Made by a program: the position numbers and the translations under genes. The notes below the pieces were generated by a model. The model was not told the DNA's origin. It made no database searches and saw only the letters and a program-made list of their open reading frames with translations. Positions 1 to 10,640 of a DNA stretch of 64,000 nt are shown in pieces (positions within the stretch are counted from its first letter, which is position 1; each line of letters opens with the position of its first letter). Origin of the DNA: Malurus cyaneus samueli (Eukaryota; Chordata; Aves; Passeriformes; Maluridae); contig VKON01002321.1 of assembly GCA_009741485.1 (NCBI GenBank), forward strand, positions 166,815 through 230,814, read 5' to 3'.

Positions 1-300
1 TAAGGAAAAAAAAGCACAGAAAGGAGAAAAAGGGCGCGGAATAGAGAAAAAAAGGAGGAGAAAAAGGACGCAGGCCGAGGAGAAGAAAGAGGGAAGAAGG
101 ACGGGAGGGGGGAAGAGGAAAAGAAGATCGAAAGAAGCGAGAGCAAATGGGAATCGTGGCGGGCGGAAAAGAGGAAGCAGGTAAGAAGACGAAGGCTTGG
201 GGAGGCTGGGCACGACTGAAGTAAGAGAGGTGATGGAAAGACGGGAAGAGAGAAAAGGAAAATAGAAGGAGGGGAAGGTTCTGTGAACAGCGAGGAGGAA
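1..300. repeat. Purine-rich low-complexity tract
   Basis: Almost all bases on the plus strand are A or G (runs of gaaaaa and ggaagga), with no fixed period. By position it would lie in a PTPRF intron or just 3' of the exons seen here. The last D2 exons of PTPRF are not visible in it. Confidence 0.75.
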
Positions 301-609
301 GGCTCGGGTGGCGAAACGAGCCCGGGATGGCGAAGGAGGGAAAGGGAAGAAGGCTTCCTACGCCGGAGAACCCGGCGCCTCTCCGGCATCTGAGAAGGGA
401 CGCCCGTTTCGGATAGAAAACACAAGCTGCTGCTTCTCCCTCCCGCTCCCTGGGAGCCTGTGTGGTTGTGGGGCCACAGGATCAGTGACCAGACATGCCA
501 GCGGGGGGCTCGCTCAGAGCGGCTGGTACTGAACACAGACTCGAGACAAGAGCTCGTGCCCATGGAGAGCAGCCCCACAGCCCCCTTCTCCCCACAGCAG
601 GACTCGTAC
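301..609. other. Unassigned sequence, probable PTPRF intron
   Basis: GC-moderate sequence directly downstream (minus strand) of the donor at 609-608. I see no exon, repeat family or RNA gene here. Short open frames are not conserved-looking. Confidence 0.5.
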
Positions 610-736
610 CCGGCCCATCTCACGCAGCTTTGTCAACATCACCACAATGGTGGAGTTGTGCTCCCAGAGCATCCGCCAGAAATCCTCCGTGGTCTCGGCC
701 AGTGGTCCCTGCGTGGCGATGTAGGCCTTCTGCTGC
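610..736 (-). CDS. PTPRF: PTPRF exon, D2 phosphatase domain, second D2 segment
   Basis: This exon continues the membrane-distal (D2) pseudo-phosphatase domain of LAR, a receptor tyrosine phosphatase of axon guidance, synapse and adhesion biology. On the minus strand it starts after a CACAG acceptor (AG at 738-737). Its first base completes an Arg codon begun in the exon at 3,191. It then reads 42 codons, beginning [11 protein letters not shown] and ending LTKLREMGR, and stops at a GTACGA donor (609-608). The QGP motif and the [10 protein letters not shown] stretch are standard for the D2 domain of type IIa receptor phosphatases. His in the WEHNST segment matches PTPRF as I recall it, where PTPRS has Asn. 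Length is 127 bp with no stop. The remaining D2 exons, including the D2 P-loop, are not in the window. The short length keeps the paralogue call dependent on the neighbouring exons. Confidence 0.93.
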
Positions 737-3190
737 CTGTGACAAACACAACGGTGCTCAGAGCAGCTCCTCAGAGATGGGCAGCAGCTGCTCCTAGGGG
801 CTGGGAAAGCTGGAGGCAGGGCCCAGGGTACCAGGGAGCAAGGCTGGCAATTCAGCTGTAGGAGGCAAGTCTTTTGGACCAGCTATGGGCTCTGGGGAGA
901 GATGAGCTGTCCAGCACAGGTCTTCTAAGTGCTCCCCACAGACAGAATGAGCACCACAACATGGAGGATCCAGAAAGACATTTGGTCCTGCTGGTGTCCC
1001 CAGCCCAGTCTCCTGCTACTGCTTATCTCCAGCACTACTTATGCACTGAGAGCCTTCTTGGCACCCAGGCCCCCATGAGCAGGCTTGGCCGCCGGCACTC
1101 ACCTGGGCTGGAAGAAGAGACTGACTGCATTTGGGGATGACCCTGCTGTACCCCTGTGTTACTGCACTTTTACTCTCTGCAGTACCCACCTCCCCCTCAC
1201 TGCATGGGAAAACAGAGCAGCTGAACCAGGTCACCTGGATTACACACTCCAGATGATGGCAGTGTGCAAACCATGAATAGAGTTTTGTCTGTTTTTCTAA
1301 AGCTTCAGAATTTGTTCTTGGTTCCACTGCATACCAGAGCACCTCTCCTAATTTTCCGTGTGACCTGCCCACACTGGCCCCCACCCTGAAGAAAGCCCCC
1401 TTGGTGCTTTGGGCTCAGCTCTGGTGTGCCAGTTCCTTGGCTCGCTGTGCACCCAGCCTGGCACAGCAGAGCCCGGGCTGGCTCCACCACTGCGGGGCGC
1501 TGGAGCCCGCGGGACAAGGGCCGGCATTCTCCGTCCTGCCTTCTTCCCTCTGCTGGTGCTATTTTTAATGGTGCTAAAATTAATGAACGTGCTGCAGGGC
1601 AGCTGTAACATGCGGGATTCAGACAGGGGCTGCTTCAAGGTGGATTTATAAGACATCGTAAAAAACAGAGAATGGGGATGCAGAACAAAGTGAAAGAGCT
1701 AATAAAGATGCACCATCAGTGATATCTGCAGGACCTGGGGCCAACTGATTTCTCAAGATAATACCTAGAAGATTGCTGGTTCGAAGGAAAGGATGGGAAG
1801 AGATAACAGAACTTGGGATGGGATAAGTAGCTCATGAAGTGGTACCACCTGCTGTGCTGGCAGCCCTCGCCCTCCCTCCGTAGCATCACCAAGAGGCAAA
1901 GCCAGTGCTGCTCTCCATCAGCTCTGGAACAGCACACAGTGACTGCAGTCCATCTGTCAGACCCAGACTCCAGCCAGGCAGCCACAATAATGACCGGTGA
2001 TGGACAGCTCGGAGCCACACAGGCAGGAGGGAGTGCAGGCTGCTCTGTGCCATCTTTTCTCCAGCCCCTTCATCCTTCCCCATTACTCTGTCCCACTCTG
2101 AGGGAGCCTGGCTTGCTGTGGTTTTGCTGTGTTGGGATGCTCCCAGGGTTGCTCCCCTTCTTATCCACTCTTGTCTCCATGTAGCCCTTCTCCCTGGGAA
2201 CCCTCACTCGGCTCAGCTGCTGGAGCAAGGACAAGGCACAGAGCTGCTGGCCTGGCTGCACCCATACCTGCTCAAGGCACAGAGCTGCTGGCCTGGCTGC
2301 ACCCATATCTGCTCCCTTCGGCAGTGCCTTTTGCTTCTGGGAGGATACCAGTCCAAAAGATGCAGGTGGGCAAAGCCAAGCTGGAGGGGGAATGTGCCAC
2401 ATACATCATTGTATCCCCCACTCCTGCACTGATGAGATGCACATGAGGGATGACCCTACTGTGATGGTGAACAGAGAGATGACAAAAACAGGCCTTTTAT
2501 GTGCATCATTGTGATTTTGTTTGGATTACTGTCTAGGGATTGGCTGGGAAGGGGATACGGCCACTGGGCTGTTTTCCTGCATTTTCCTCTCCTGGCATTT
2601 AGCATTTGAGAATGAGATGCCAGCAGACAGATACAGAAAACCTAAGTATTACTGCCCCACTAAATCTCAGTTTTTGCTTTCTAAACTGTATTCTGTAAAG
2701 AGGAATCTGGTGATGGGCTCCCCAGTGTACAGCACCAGCCCTGCCTGAGGATCCACAGACTCCTCCCAAAATCAAGACATGGAATGAGCCTTGAGTTGCT
2801 GCCTGGATCAGCCACTCAGCGGAAGCACACTTCTAACTGCAGTTGCTACAGCTACTGAGGGGAGGCAGTTTTGACTTAGATACTGTAGATATGAAACACA
2901 AGCCAAGGGATGCCTACCAGAACATCTCATAAAATCTCCCCAGGAGCCAACACAGCCTGCCACTCCAGCCGTGTGGGCATCTGCCTACAGCAACACAAGC
3001 CAGCCTGGCAGCACTCACTCACAGGCAGTCTTCTACACACACTGAGAAGATGGAAATAGATAAAATGCAACGAAGTGGTCCCCAGCTCACCTCCTGCAGT
3101 CAGGCCCAGTTCTTGGAAAGAGAAGGCAGCTCTGCCTGGGTTCCAAAGCAGGCAGGACAGGCTGGCCCAGTCACCCACGGTGATCCTTAC
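737..3190 (-). other. PTPRF intron between the two D2 exons
   Basis: Intron of 2,454 bp with a GTAAGG donor at 3,190 and a CACAG acceptor at 737. It splits an Arg codon after the second base. Apart from a short tandem duplication at 2,233-2,314 I see no repeats or coding sequence in it. Confidence 0.85.
2233..2314. repeat. 41 bp tandem duplication, two copies
   Basis: Positions 2,233-2,273 and 2,274-2,314 are the same 41 bp unit, differing by one C/T substitution. It lies in a PTPRF intron and looks like a simple recent duplication. Confidence 0.9.
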
Positions 3191-3369
3191 CTGTAGCCAT
3201 CTATGAAGCTGGCATTGATGTAGTCAGAGCCCTCAACACCCCGGATGGGCTGCAGGCAGACTCTTGTCAGCTCATACGGCATGATGTTCACGAGGCGGTT
3301 CTTGAATTTGTTGCACGGGAGGTTGGCACTGATGAAACGTGAGGTATGTGCTTTAGAGTTGGCCAGCAG
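3191..3369 (-). CDS. PTPRF: PTPRF exon, start of D2 phosphatase domain
   Basis: This exon carries the D1-D2 linker and the N-terminal part of D2. On the minus strand it follows a CTTTCAG acceptor (AG at 3,371-3,370) and reads 59 full codons plus two bases. It begins [12 protein letters not shown], passes through [19 protein letters not shown] and ends [13 protein letters not shown] with a split Arg codon. The donor is GTAAGG. The KNRLVNI segment is the D2 counterpart of the KNRY motif of active PTP domains, and SDYINAS is the usual substrate-loop region. Leading LL is what I recall for PTPRF; PTPRS has RL. It is in phase 0 with the exon at 4,929 and phase 2 with the exon at 610, as expected for consecutive exons. 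D2 of LAR is known to be nearly inactive and regulatory. Confidence 0.95.
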
Positions 3370-4928
3370 CTGAAAGAGGAGGAGACATGTCAGATCCCTG
3401 CTGAGGGTGCAACAATCTGGGAGCAAAATTGGGACCCTGGCAGCAGTCACGTAGTGGAGTGGAGACCCACAGCAGCTCTGACACACAGAGCCAAGACATG
3501 AAGCTTTGTAGTCTCGCTGAGCCAGGGATGTGTGCCTGGTGGTGGCAGGGAAACAAAGCTTTTCCTCTTCCAACAATGTCTTGCTATTTACTTCTCACCC
3601 TAGAAGAACCCAAGAAAATGTGAGAATTGTGACAGTTTTAGGTAAAGATGATCTATTTTGGGTTACTGTGAGACTCTGGCTCTCTTTGAATCCCGTAAAC
3701 TGGAGTCATGGTAAATGTGTTACTTAGATCTGCTGGCAGATTCAAACAGAAGTCCCTCTTCCCTCCCACCCCCAGCATCTCCCTTCTCTCTGTGAGTGAC
3801 AGCTGGACCCCAGCAGAGGCTCCCTGCAGAGGGACAGGGCTGCTCTCTGGGGTGCAATGCAGCCACGTGAGGCCCTCCCATATCCTGCTCCTCAGGGTAT
3901 CCCATGCAGTTGACACTGCCAGGGCACAGAGAGGAGCAATTTCATTACTGTTCTCAAGACACCCTTGGAGAAATGAAAGGAAACAAAATTTTGTCTTTCT
4001 TACAACAGAATTGCTTGAGTTGAGCACAGTTCTATGGCTCTCTCGAGGAACTTCTCAGGGCAAGTGTTGCCATGAGACACTCATGCAGCATGTTTTACTG
4101 TCCCAAGCTCAGGACACCAGCAGCTCTGATAACCACGGGACAGAGCTTCTCAACTATTCCCAGTTCACAGGGAAAGTCAATATTTTGTCTCTCCTGATCC
4201 TTTGTCACTTGGAGGGAATCCCCAGGGTGAAGCTGTACTGCTGCAGTTCATTTCACAGCCTGCATGGTCTGCTGCCTCCCTGCATGAGCTATATTCCTCT
4301 GCAAGAGTTCACTGGACTAATGCACCTCATCTGAGAATATGGGCACTTAACAGAGCTCACTTCCAGCTCCAAGGCTGTAATAAATATCTACAGTTGGCAT
4401 ACACAGATACAGGCAGAAAAATGTGGGCTTGGCTTCTTAAAAATGATGTGCCTTAAAACAATCCCTTCACCAATTCTAGACACTAAGGCTTGGTGTTGAG
4501 GTGGTTAAAAGATTACAGAGCTCAGCATTGAAGAAATGAGACTAGAAATGTCTCACATATTTAAATTGGAGCTGTTTCCAGACAAGTTGTTCACAGTAAC
4601 ATCAATTATCACTAACATGATCTGCATCTGATTTCAGATGCAGCTCCTGCCGCACAGTGAACCTAGAGCAGAACGTGCTGCTGAGAACTGCACATCCATC
4701 TGCCTTTTATATCCTCCCCAGAAGCTGCCAATCCAGGGGGGACCGTGGCCGACACAAGCTTTACAATTCAAATGTATTTTAAATCACTGCCTACCTGCCT
4801 TAGAAACACACAAAAGAGTAACTGTCTGTAATGATCCATAGCTCCCCTCTCCTAACCCCTGGGCGAGTGGCCCGTGGGATTCTGTGGGCAGAGACAGGGC
4901 ACTGGAGAAGTGGGGCTCTGCCACCAAC
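3370..4928 (-). other. PTPRF intron between D1 and D2
   Basis: Phase 0 intron of 1,559 bp with a GTTGGT donor after an AAG codon and a CTTTCAG acceptor. No repeat family or additional exon recognised. Confidence 0.85.
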
Positions 4929-5214
4929 CTTGAATTCCAGCTCCATTGCAGTAACGCTCTCGCCTGGTGGCACCTGGGTCAGCTTCTGGATGTGGGCGAA
5001 GAGGTTGCGTGCGGGCACCTCGGTATTGCCACACGTAGCAGCCTCCAGCAAGGCCTCGTGGATGAAGATGTACTGGTCCTCTGTCTGCACCATGTAGTTG
5101 CGCTGGGAGCGCATGCACGTCACGTGGCCGTAGATGTCCACGGTCTTCTCGTGCTTCATCCGCTCCAGCATGGCGTCAATGACAATGAAGCAGCCGGTTC
5201 GGCCCACGCCGGCA
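4929..5214 (-). CDS. PTPRF: PTPRF exon, catalytic P-loop and C-terminal part of D1
   Basis: This is the key catalytic exon of the active phosphatase domain D1. It opens after a CCGCAG acceptor (AG at 5,216-5,215). The first base completes the Ser codon of the [10 protein letters not shown] signature; the P-loop Arg codon is at 5,199-5,201. The frame continues through [20 protein letters not shown] and the Q-loop MVQTEDQY, and ends in [10 protein letters not shown] before a GTTGGT donor. It is 286 bp: one base plus 95 codons. The [15 protein letters not shown] stretch and [11 protein letters not shown] match PTPRF as I recall it; PTPRS and PTPRD differ here. All invariant P-loop residues encoded in this exon are intact. 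The protein acts at the plasma membrane, dephosphorylating cytoplasmic phosphotyrosine substrates. No sign of pseudogenisation. Confidence 0.96.
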
Positions 5215-6490
5215 CTGCGGGAGCAAAGCACATGGCCTGAAATGACACCGTCTCCCACAGATGTCACACGAGCTCTGATACTGCTTAAGAGATCACCCAG
5301 ACCTAGGGCACACAAAAGGGGAGTAAAAGCTGCTCCCAATGAGCAGAGCTCCAAACAAGAAGTGACAGGAGGAGTGAGGGAGAGAATCACAGAAGAATGT
5401 GAGGGGTTCCTCAGCGTTTCTGCTGTCCCCCGTTCACTGCTGGAGCAGAAAGGACATGGTGTCACCCTGCTGACCCCTGTGGTGGCTTGCAGCCCCTCCA
5501 CAAGGGAAGGAGTAATGTGTTTAACAGGCAGGAGAGTAACAATACACATGTGTGTGAAGTCAGAAGACATGAAGAGCAGGCTGAGCCCTAACACCAGTGA
5601 GGCCCATAATTTCAAGCTTTCCCTAGCCTGGGTCTCTGTTTCCTCACCTATAAAACGAGTACAGCCAGCTGAGATGGGAAGCAGAAAGCTCAGGTCAAGC
5701 ACGATTGTGCTGAGCCCTTTGCTCAAGCACCAAATGTCTCTTCACAATTTTTGGAAGAGCAGTAGCAAACCCAAACTACTCCCTCTGAGAGCACCCTGAA
5801 AACAATGGATAGACTGTTGTGACATGTAAACACAGGCAGAGATAGGGAGCCAGGCATTTCCTCACTTATGGTGCAAGTCATATCCTTAACAGGGCTTTAA
5901 TACAGCTTGTTTGCGTGTTAATTATACCCCACTACCATCTGAAACAGAGCATGAAAGAAGAGCATTAAATACTGCTGGTTAAAAGCCTATGCTGGAACAG
6001 CAATGATGGAGTGGTTTGTTCAGTAACAGTCCCCTCTTGGCTGGTACAAATAAATCTTGGCTGGGTAAGATGCTGAGCCTTAGTAGACTAATATTTTGCC
6101 TTAAGAACTGCCTTTCTACCCTGTGAAAGAGTGCTGCTGTAAATACTGCATATGAATGTTTCTAGAGGTCACTGCATGCATTTCTGTCAGTGATGTGCCT
6201 CTGAAGGTACCACCCACTTATGCCGGGCACAGATAATTTAATTTTTAAATGGCACTTGCAGTTTTGCAGAAAAATGTGTTTTCTGAGGCTCTCCATACAG
6301 CAGCACTGTTTAATCTGACATAGCAGTAGTAATTGGAATGTCACCACTGCACTACCACTGCTGGGCCTATTCTACTGCCAGCCCAAGCATCCAGTGCAGG
6401 TTATGCCACCATGAAACCTTCCCCACAAGGAGACTCCACTTTCAGACAGGTTAAAGCTCCGGCAGTCAGAAGGCAAACATAAAGTCCTAC
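5215..6490 (-). other. PTPRF intron inside the P-loop
   Basis: Intron of 1,276 bp that splits the Ser codon of [10 protein letters not shown] (AG before, T after). Donor GTAGGA, acceptor CCGCAG. No other element seen. Confidence 0.85.
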
Positions 6491-6645
6491 CTGCAATGCA
6501 CGACCATGGGCCCAGCATCTGTTGGGTTACAGGCCTTGACCCGTCGCAGGAAAGCGAGGATTGGGGTGGGGTATTCTGGGACCCCATGATCAGGCCAAGC
6601 CATGAACTGGAACTGTCGCAGCTCTGTCTTCTCACTGGAGCCATT
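6491..6645 (-). CDS. PTPRF: PTPRF exon, WPD loop and catalytic cysteine of D1
   Basis: On the minus strand this exon follows a TTAAACAG acceptor (AG at 6,647-6,646). It reads 51 codons from [14 protein letters not shown] to GPMVVHC, plus the first two bases of the next Ser codon, and ends at a GTAGGA donor. It contains the WPD loop as [10 protein letters not shown], with the general-acid Asp codon at 6,589-6,591, and the nucleophilic Cys codon at 6,493-6,495. These two residues and the P-loop Arg in the next exon make D1 an active phosphatase. [19 protein letters not shown] and GPMVVHC fit PTPRF better than PTPRS (which as I recall has FTAWPD, PTPFLAF and GPIVVHC). This is one of the strongest pieces of evidence for the paralogue call. 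Confidence 0.96.
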
Positions 6646-7702
6646 CTGTTTAAGACAAAGAGGAGTTGTTTTGCATGAGAACAGTCTCATCCCACTGCAG
6701 GGACTTGCTGATGGGGCAACAAAAGCAACAGGCACACAAAGCTCTGCATGATGATGCATGTCTTTACTAGAGAAAATTTGGAGGAAAAATGTAGGTTTAT
6801 TGAAAGGCTTCTATACATACAGATGCTCTGTAGAAAGGCAGTTGATACAGACAGCAGAGCAGCTCAGCAGGAGTGGAGCAGACTGCAGGGAAGGTGAAAG
6901 ACTCTCTTCTGCATAGCACAGGTTCACTACCCACATACTCACTGCGTATTCAGGGAAAATGGGCCCTGGGCATGGAAGAGCTACGCTTTGCCCTTCCCTC
7001 CCTGTTTCCCATGCATTCATGGGTGTCCCTGTGACTTGCGTGATCAGCGCTGTGTCTGTTAGACTGCCCTGGCTTCCTCTCTGGCTTGGCTGAGTGCTCT
7101 ATTGCAGCAAGCCAGTAACACTGGCTGGGTGATTGCTGGGGCCTTCCCGGGGTGTGTGTCCCCCCCGAGCACTGCCATGCTCCTGGCCCAGACTCAGTCA
7201 CGCACAGAGGCAGCTCGCTGCAAAGCCTGTCTGCATTGCCGTGACACGCTGCTGCTGCTGGCGCTGCCCCCAGGGATTTCCAAACGCTAATGAGGAATGC
7301 AGCAGGCAGAGAGAAGGGTTTGTGCTCACGTCAGAAATAGCCCCTCCATTTGCATTATTAGTGACAGGAGTGAAAAATCCACTGCTTCCCATGTTGTCCC
7401 TCTAATGGGAGGACAGCTGCTACCTGTACACTCGCCAGAGGCAAGAAGAGCCCTGCTCTGGGGCCCATCGCAGAATGCACACAGAAGAGCATCAGGTGTC
7501 CTGACCAAAATCCAGCGGCGGCTAGACACACAACTTGCAGCTGATCTCCTACTGCAGCTCGTTTGTGAGACATGGCTCATGTGTGGACTGGCCACGTGCT
7601 TGGCCAAGCCAGGTACAGCAAGTGGCCACTGCCTGTGGGCCATGCAGCACCGGGAAGAATCTCTGCACTACCGGAGCAGCAACAGCCCAGCCAGGCCCAT
7701 AC
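6646..7702 (-). other. PTPRF intron in D1
   Basis: Phase 0 intron of 1,057 bp, donor GTATGG and acceptor AACAG. No other element recognised. Confidence 0.85.
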
Positions 7703-7822
7703 CTTGTACAGAGCAAAGGTGCGGACGGTGTAGGTCGCCAGCTCGACTGTATCCAGCAGGGTCACCTGAATCATCCCATAGGTTTCTGTACCCCGGCTCG
7801 GCCAGTACTGGTCACACTTTAC
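7703..7822 (-). CDS. PTPRF: PTPRF exon, central part of D1
   Basis: A 40-codon exon in phase 0 at both ends. After a CTCCTTGCAG acceptor (AG at 7,824-7,823) it begins [16 protein letters not shown], passes [19 protein letters not shown] and ends at a GTATGG donor. VKCDQYWP is the conserved D1 strand of receptor PTPs. [17 protein letters not shown] is near-identical to LAR in other vertebrates as I recall it. In LAR the upstream exon should end in an Arg codon and carry the QGP and early D1 motifs. I looked for that exon on the minus strand from 7,823 to the window end and did not find it, so the gene is interrupted here or has an unusually long intron. Confidence 0.95.
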
Positions 7823-8030
7823 CTGCAAGGAGGAGAGGAGAAAGGGTCAGTGATGGGCTGCTGGCTAAAGCATCTGGAATGAGTAACAGGGCTCTGCCCT
7901 TCAAAGGGTAAAGACAGAAATGAGTCACTATGCAGGGGGGGCCTCCAACATTCAGATTTCCTTCCCTCACAGTGCTCCAAATGCCAACAAAAGGCAGCAC
8001 CCCCTGTCCTCCTTTCCATGAGACTCAGGG
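7823..8030 (-). other. PTPRF intron remnant before the repeat block
   Basis: Short non-repetitive stretch upstream of the last recognised PTPRF exon. Nothing else seen in it. The sequence changes to a CR1 tail and minisatellite at about 8,031. Confidence 0.6.
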
Positions 8031-8066
8031 CATCACAAAATATTCTGAGCTGGAAAGGACCAAACC
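8031..8066 (-). mobile_element. CR1-like LINE 3'-tail remnant
   Basis: The stretch resembles the reverse complement of the avian CR1 3' end: a variant of atcacagaatattctgag followed by a variant of ttggaagggacc. Only about 36 bp remain. It abuts the minisatellite at 8,071, so the tail may have seeded the tandem array. Confidence 0.6.
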
Positions 8067-8070
8067 CTCC

Positions 8071-8467
8071 AAGATCCCAAAACCATTCAGGATCCCACAT
8101 CGCTGCCAGATCCCAAAACCCTGCCATGATCCCAAACTTTGCCGTGATCCCAAACTTTGCCATGATCCCAAACTTCGCCAGGATCCCAAAACCCCGTCAG
8201 GATCCCAAACTCCATCAGGATCTTACACCCTGCCAGGATCCCAAACCCATCAGGATCCCATACTCTGCCAGGATCCCAAACCCTGCCGTAATCCCAAACC
8301 CTGCCAGGATCCCAAATCCCACAAGGATCCCAAACTCCTTCAGGATCCCAAACCCCATCAGGATCCCACACTCTGCCAGGATCCCAAACCCCACCATGAT
8401 CCCAAACCTCTCCATGATCCCACACCCCTCCATGATCCCAAACCCTTCCATGATCCCAAACCCCTCC
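8071..8467. repeat. Minisatellite, ~18-21 bp GGATCC-containing units
   Basis: About 20 tandem units built on caggatcccaaaccctgc, with variants catgatcccaaac and cgtgatcccaaac. Unit lengths stay mostly in multiples of three and lack stops, so long open frames appear on both strands (plus: QDPKP-type; minus: GVWDP-type repeats). These are products of the repeat, not genes. An inverted, longer version lies at 14,621-15,215. Confidence 0.93.
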
Positions 8468-9788
8468 AGTGCTGCTGTAGCTGCTGTGGAGCTGTTCCAG
8501 GGTTACCCCGGCACCGCTGGGAGCACTGAGCCCCATCCCAGCATGCAGATGGTTCCCCCTCTCCTTTGGACAGCCCTGAATGACTTTTCAAACCTTTGAT
8601 TCTCGATGTATTCACTTCAGGAGACACAAAAGTACAAATCTCAGCTGGAGTGACTCCGCTCGCTTCTTTAGGTTGTTTTTTTTTATTTCCTTCCCGACTC
8701 CTCGCCACCCTGCTTTTTCTTTTCAGTTTATCTCTCAAAATCCCCTGGACAGTTTTATAATTTTGGCCAGTGGCCAGAAAGCTCCTGTCCTGAATTAGGA
8801 CTGGGCTGCTGTGAAACACCTGCAGCCCATTAGAGCAGAGGAGGGGAAAAGAAAAAATCCGTTGTCATATGGTGCAGTATGACCCGCCCGTCGTGCTTTG
8901 GTTTTAAGACGCTAAAAGGGCAGTCCAAGGAGAACAAAAAAAATATTTAAAAAATATAATTAAAACTAAAAATTACCGACTCCGCATGCCATTGACCGCC
9001 TCACTACAGCCACTAGGGTTACATTTTGATTGATAATCGGACCCCAATCTGAGCTTGATCTGATAAAGACCCAATAATTGTTGTCAATCACCCTCGGGTG
9101 AGATTCCATGTGTTGAATCTGACGTTCACTTTCTGTTTAGTGCGCAGTGCCCCCTGCTGACCTGTTCATTCTTTGTAGGAATCACAGAAAGCACCAGAAA
9201 AGAAAATCCCCTGGGCAGTTCTGAAGTATCCCCCAATCCCGCCAACTCACCAGGAGCCCCAAGGTGTCAAAAGGACCCAAAAGGGACAAGACGAATCCTT
9301 GGTGACAAAACAGTGACAGGCATGGCAGAGTGCACAAATGCACTCAGGGTGCGCTGGAGCGTTGGCTCTGGCACAGAGTTTAATAATCAACTAATTGATT
9401 TAATAATAACAATAATAAATAAATAATAATGATGTATGAAATATGAATGAAAAGGAATAAATCTGGATTCATTTTAATAAAATATAAACAGGAAACTGGC
9501 ATTATCTGAGTTCATGGTGACACTGAGGGGACAGCGAGGGGACAATATTCGGGCACCCAACCTTATGGAACTCCAGCTCAGCTCAAAGCCCAGCTCTGTA
9601 GGGCTGGAGAGGAGCCCCATTCTGCCCAAATCCCTTCCAAAACTGTGTTGTACAGCGGGATGGCCGCGGCTCCAACGCAGGGGCGTGGTGCCTGCCTGAG
9701 ATGTTCACTAAGAGACCCAAATATTGCTCAGATCCTCCTTGTTCAGCGGGCCACGACCACGGAGCGGGCTGGAGGAAAGGGCAAAAAG
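8468..9788. repeat. Inverted repeat C, left arm (C1)
   Basis: Non-coding sequence whose reverse complement recurs at 13,284-14,620 (arm C2). Landmarks shared by both arms: the gctgctgtagctgctgtgg stretch at ~8,470, the AT-rich stretch at ~8,940, the (TAA)n tract near 9,400, and the end at the gggctggaggaaagggcaaa stretch near 9,788. Many indels separate the arms. With the minisatellites included, C1 is 8,071-9,788 and C2 is 13,284-15,215. Confidence 0.85.
9400..9432. repeat. (TAA)n-like microsatellite
   Basis: Imperfect TAA/TAATAA repeats inside arm C1. The complementary tract is visible near 13,650-13,685 in arm C2. Confidence 0.7.
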
Positions 9789-9940
9789 AGACCGCAAAAT
9801 AAACCCATGATGGAGGAAAGGGCAAAATGAGACCTCAAAACAGAGATGGGCTGAAAGAAAGAGGACAAAAAATCTGGCGAGGAGACAAAATGAGACCTCA
9901 AAATATACCCAGGATGGAGCAAAGGGCAAAAACAGACCTT
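9775..9940. repeat. Short minisatellite, ~45 bp units
   Basis: Three to four diverged units of ggaaagggcaaaatgagacc followed by tcaaaa and a cccatgatgg or cccaggatgg segment. A garbled reverse complement of this array appears at about 11,530-11,640. Confidence 0.7.
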
Positions 9941-10640
9941 CATGTGCAGCTTATGGGATACACCTGGTTTTATTTCATTTATTATCTTTTTTTTTTTGAG
10001 GAAGCTTGGAGAGTTTATAGGGAGTGAATGAATTTTTTTGGATTTTGAGTTATTCTGAGGTGGGCTGGAACAGAAAATCAGAAGCAACAGTGAAAGCTCA
10101 TTATTGAAGCCCAAAGCTTGAGGACAGAGCTCCGTGTTTGTCGAGACATTTCACTGCAGAATCTTTCTTTTTTTTTTTTAAACTAATTAAGCTCTGATGA
10201 CTTCAGCTGTATTTTCAGCCTCTGATTAAGGGCATGATACTAATTAAACTCTTGAATTATTAAAAATGCAAATAGTCAGACCTGTGTGCAGCAGCAGACT
10301 TGCTTTTCCATGCTCCGGGACAGCAGCGAGAATATTTGACAGAGTCCCTGATGATCACAAGTTTTTCTTTTCTCTTTTTAATTTTTTTCTTTTTTTTTTT
10401 GATGGCTGCACTCCACTGGAGGCAAAACTAAAGAAAATTCATGTGCTGGGGTGGAAATGTCTCCAGTTTGATGCAAACACAACGAGTTTGGGGAGGAACT
10501 TTTGACGGATGTCCCTTTTTACAATCTCGCGATGATGTGCTTTCCTATCGGCCTTTTTTACAGGGCTTGCCGGCCCTTTGGGATGAGATTAATATAAAAG
10601 AGATGTCCACTATCAGTCAGAGGTCCCTGGAGCTTGCCTC
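9941..10640. other. AT-rich non-coding sequence
   Basis: Contains several T homopolymers (near 9,988, 10,168 and 10,391) and no recognisable gene or repeat family. Confidence 0.5.

Noticed and set aside
3370..7702. Open frames running through PTPRF introns, such as the 308-codon minus-strand frame at 4,800-5,726
   Set aside because: Only the part matching the exon at 4,929-5,214 is conserved; the rest lies beyond clear splice sites and is intronic read-through.
8071..8467. Possible CRISPR array
   Set aside because: Units are directly adjacent with no unique spacers, and the context is a vertebrate genome.
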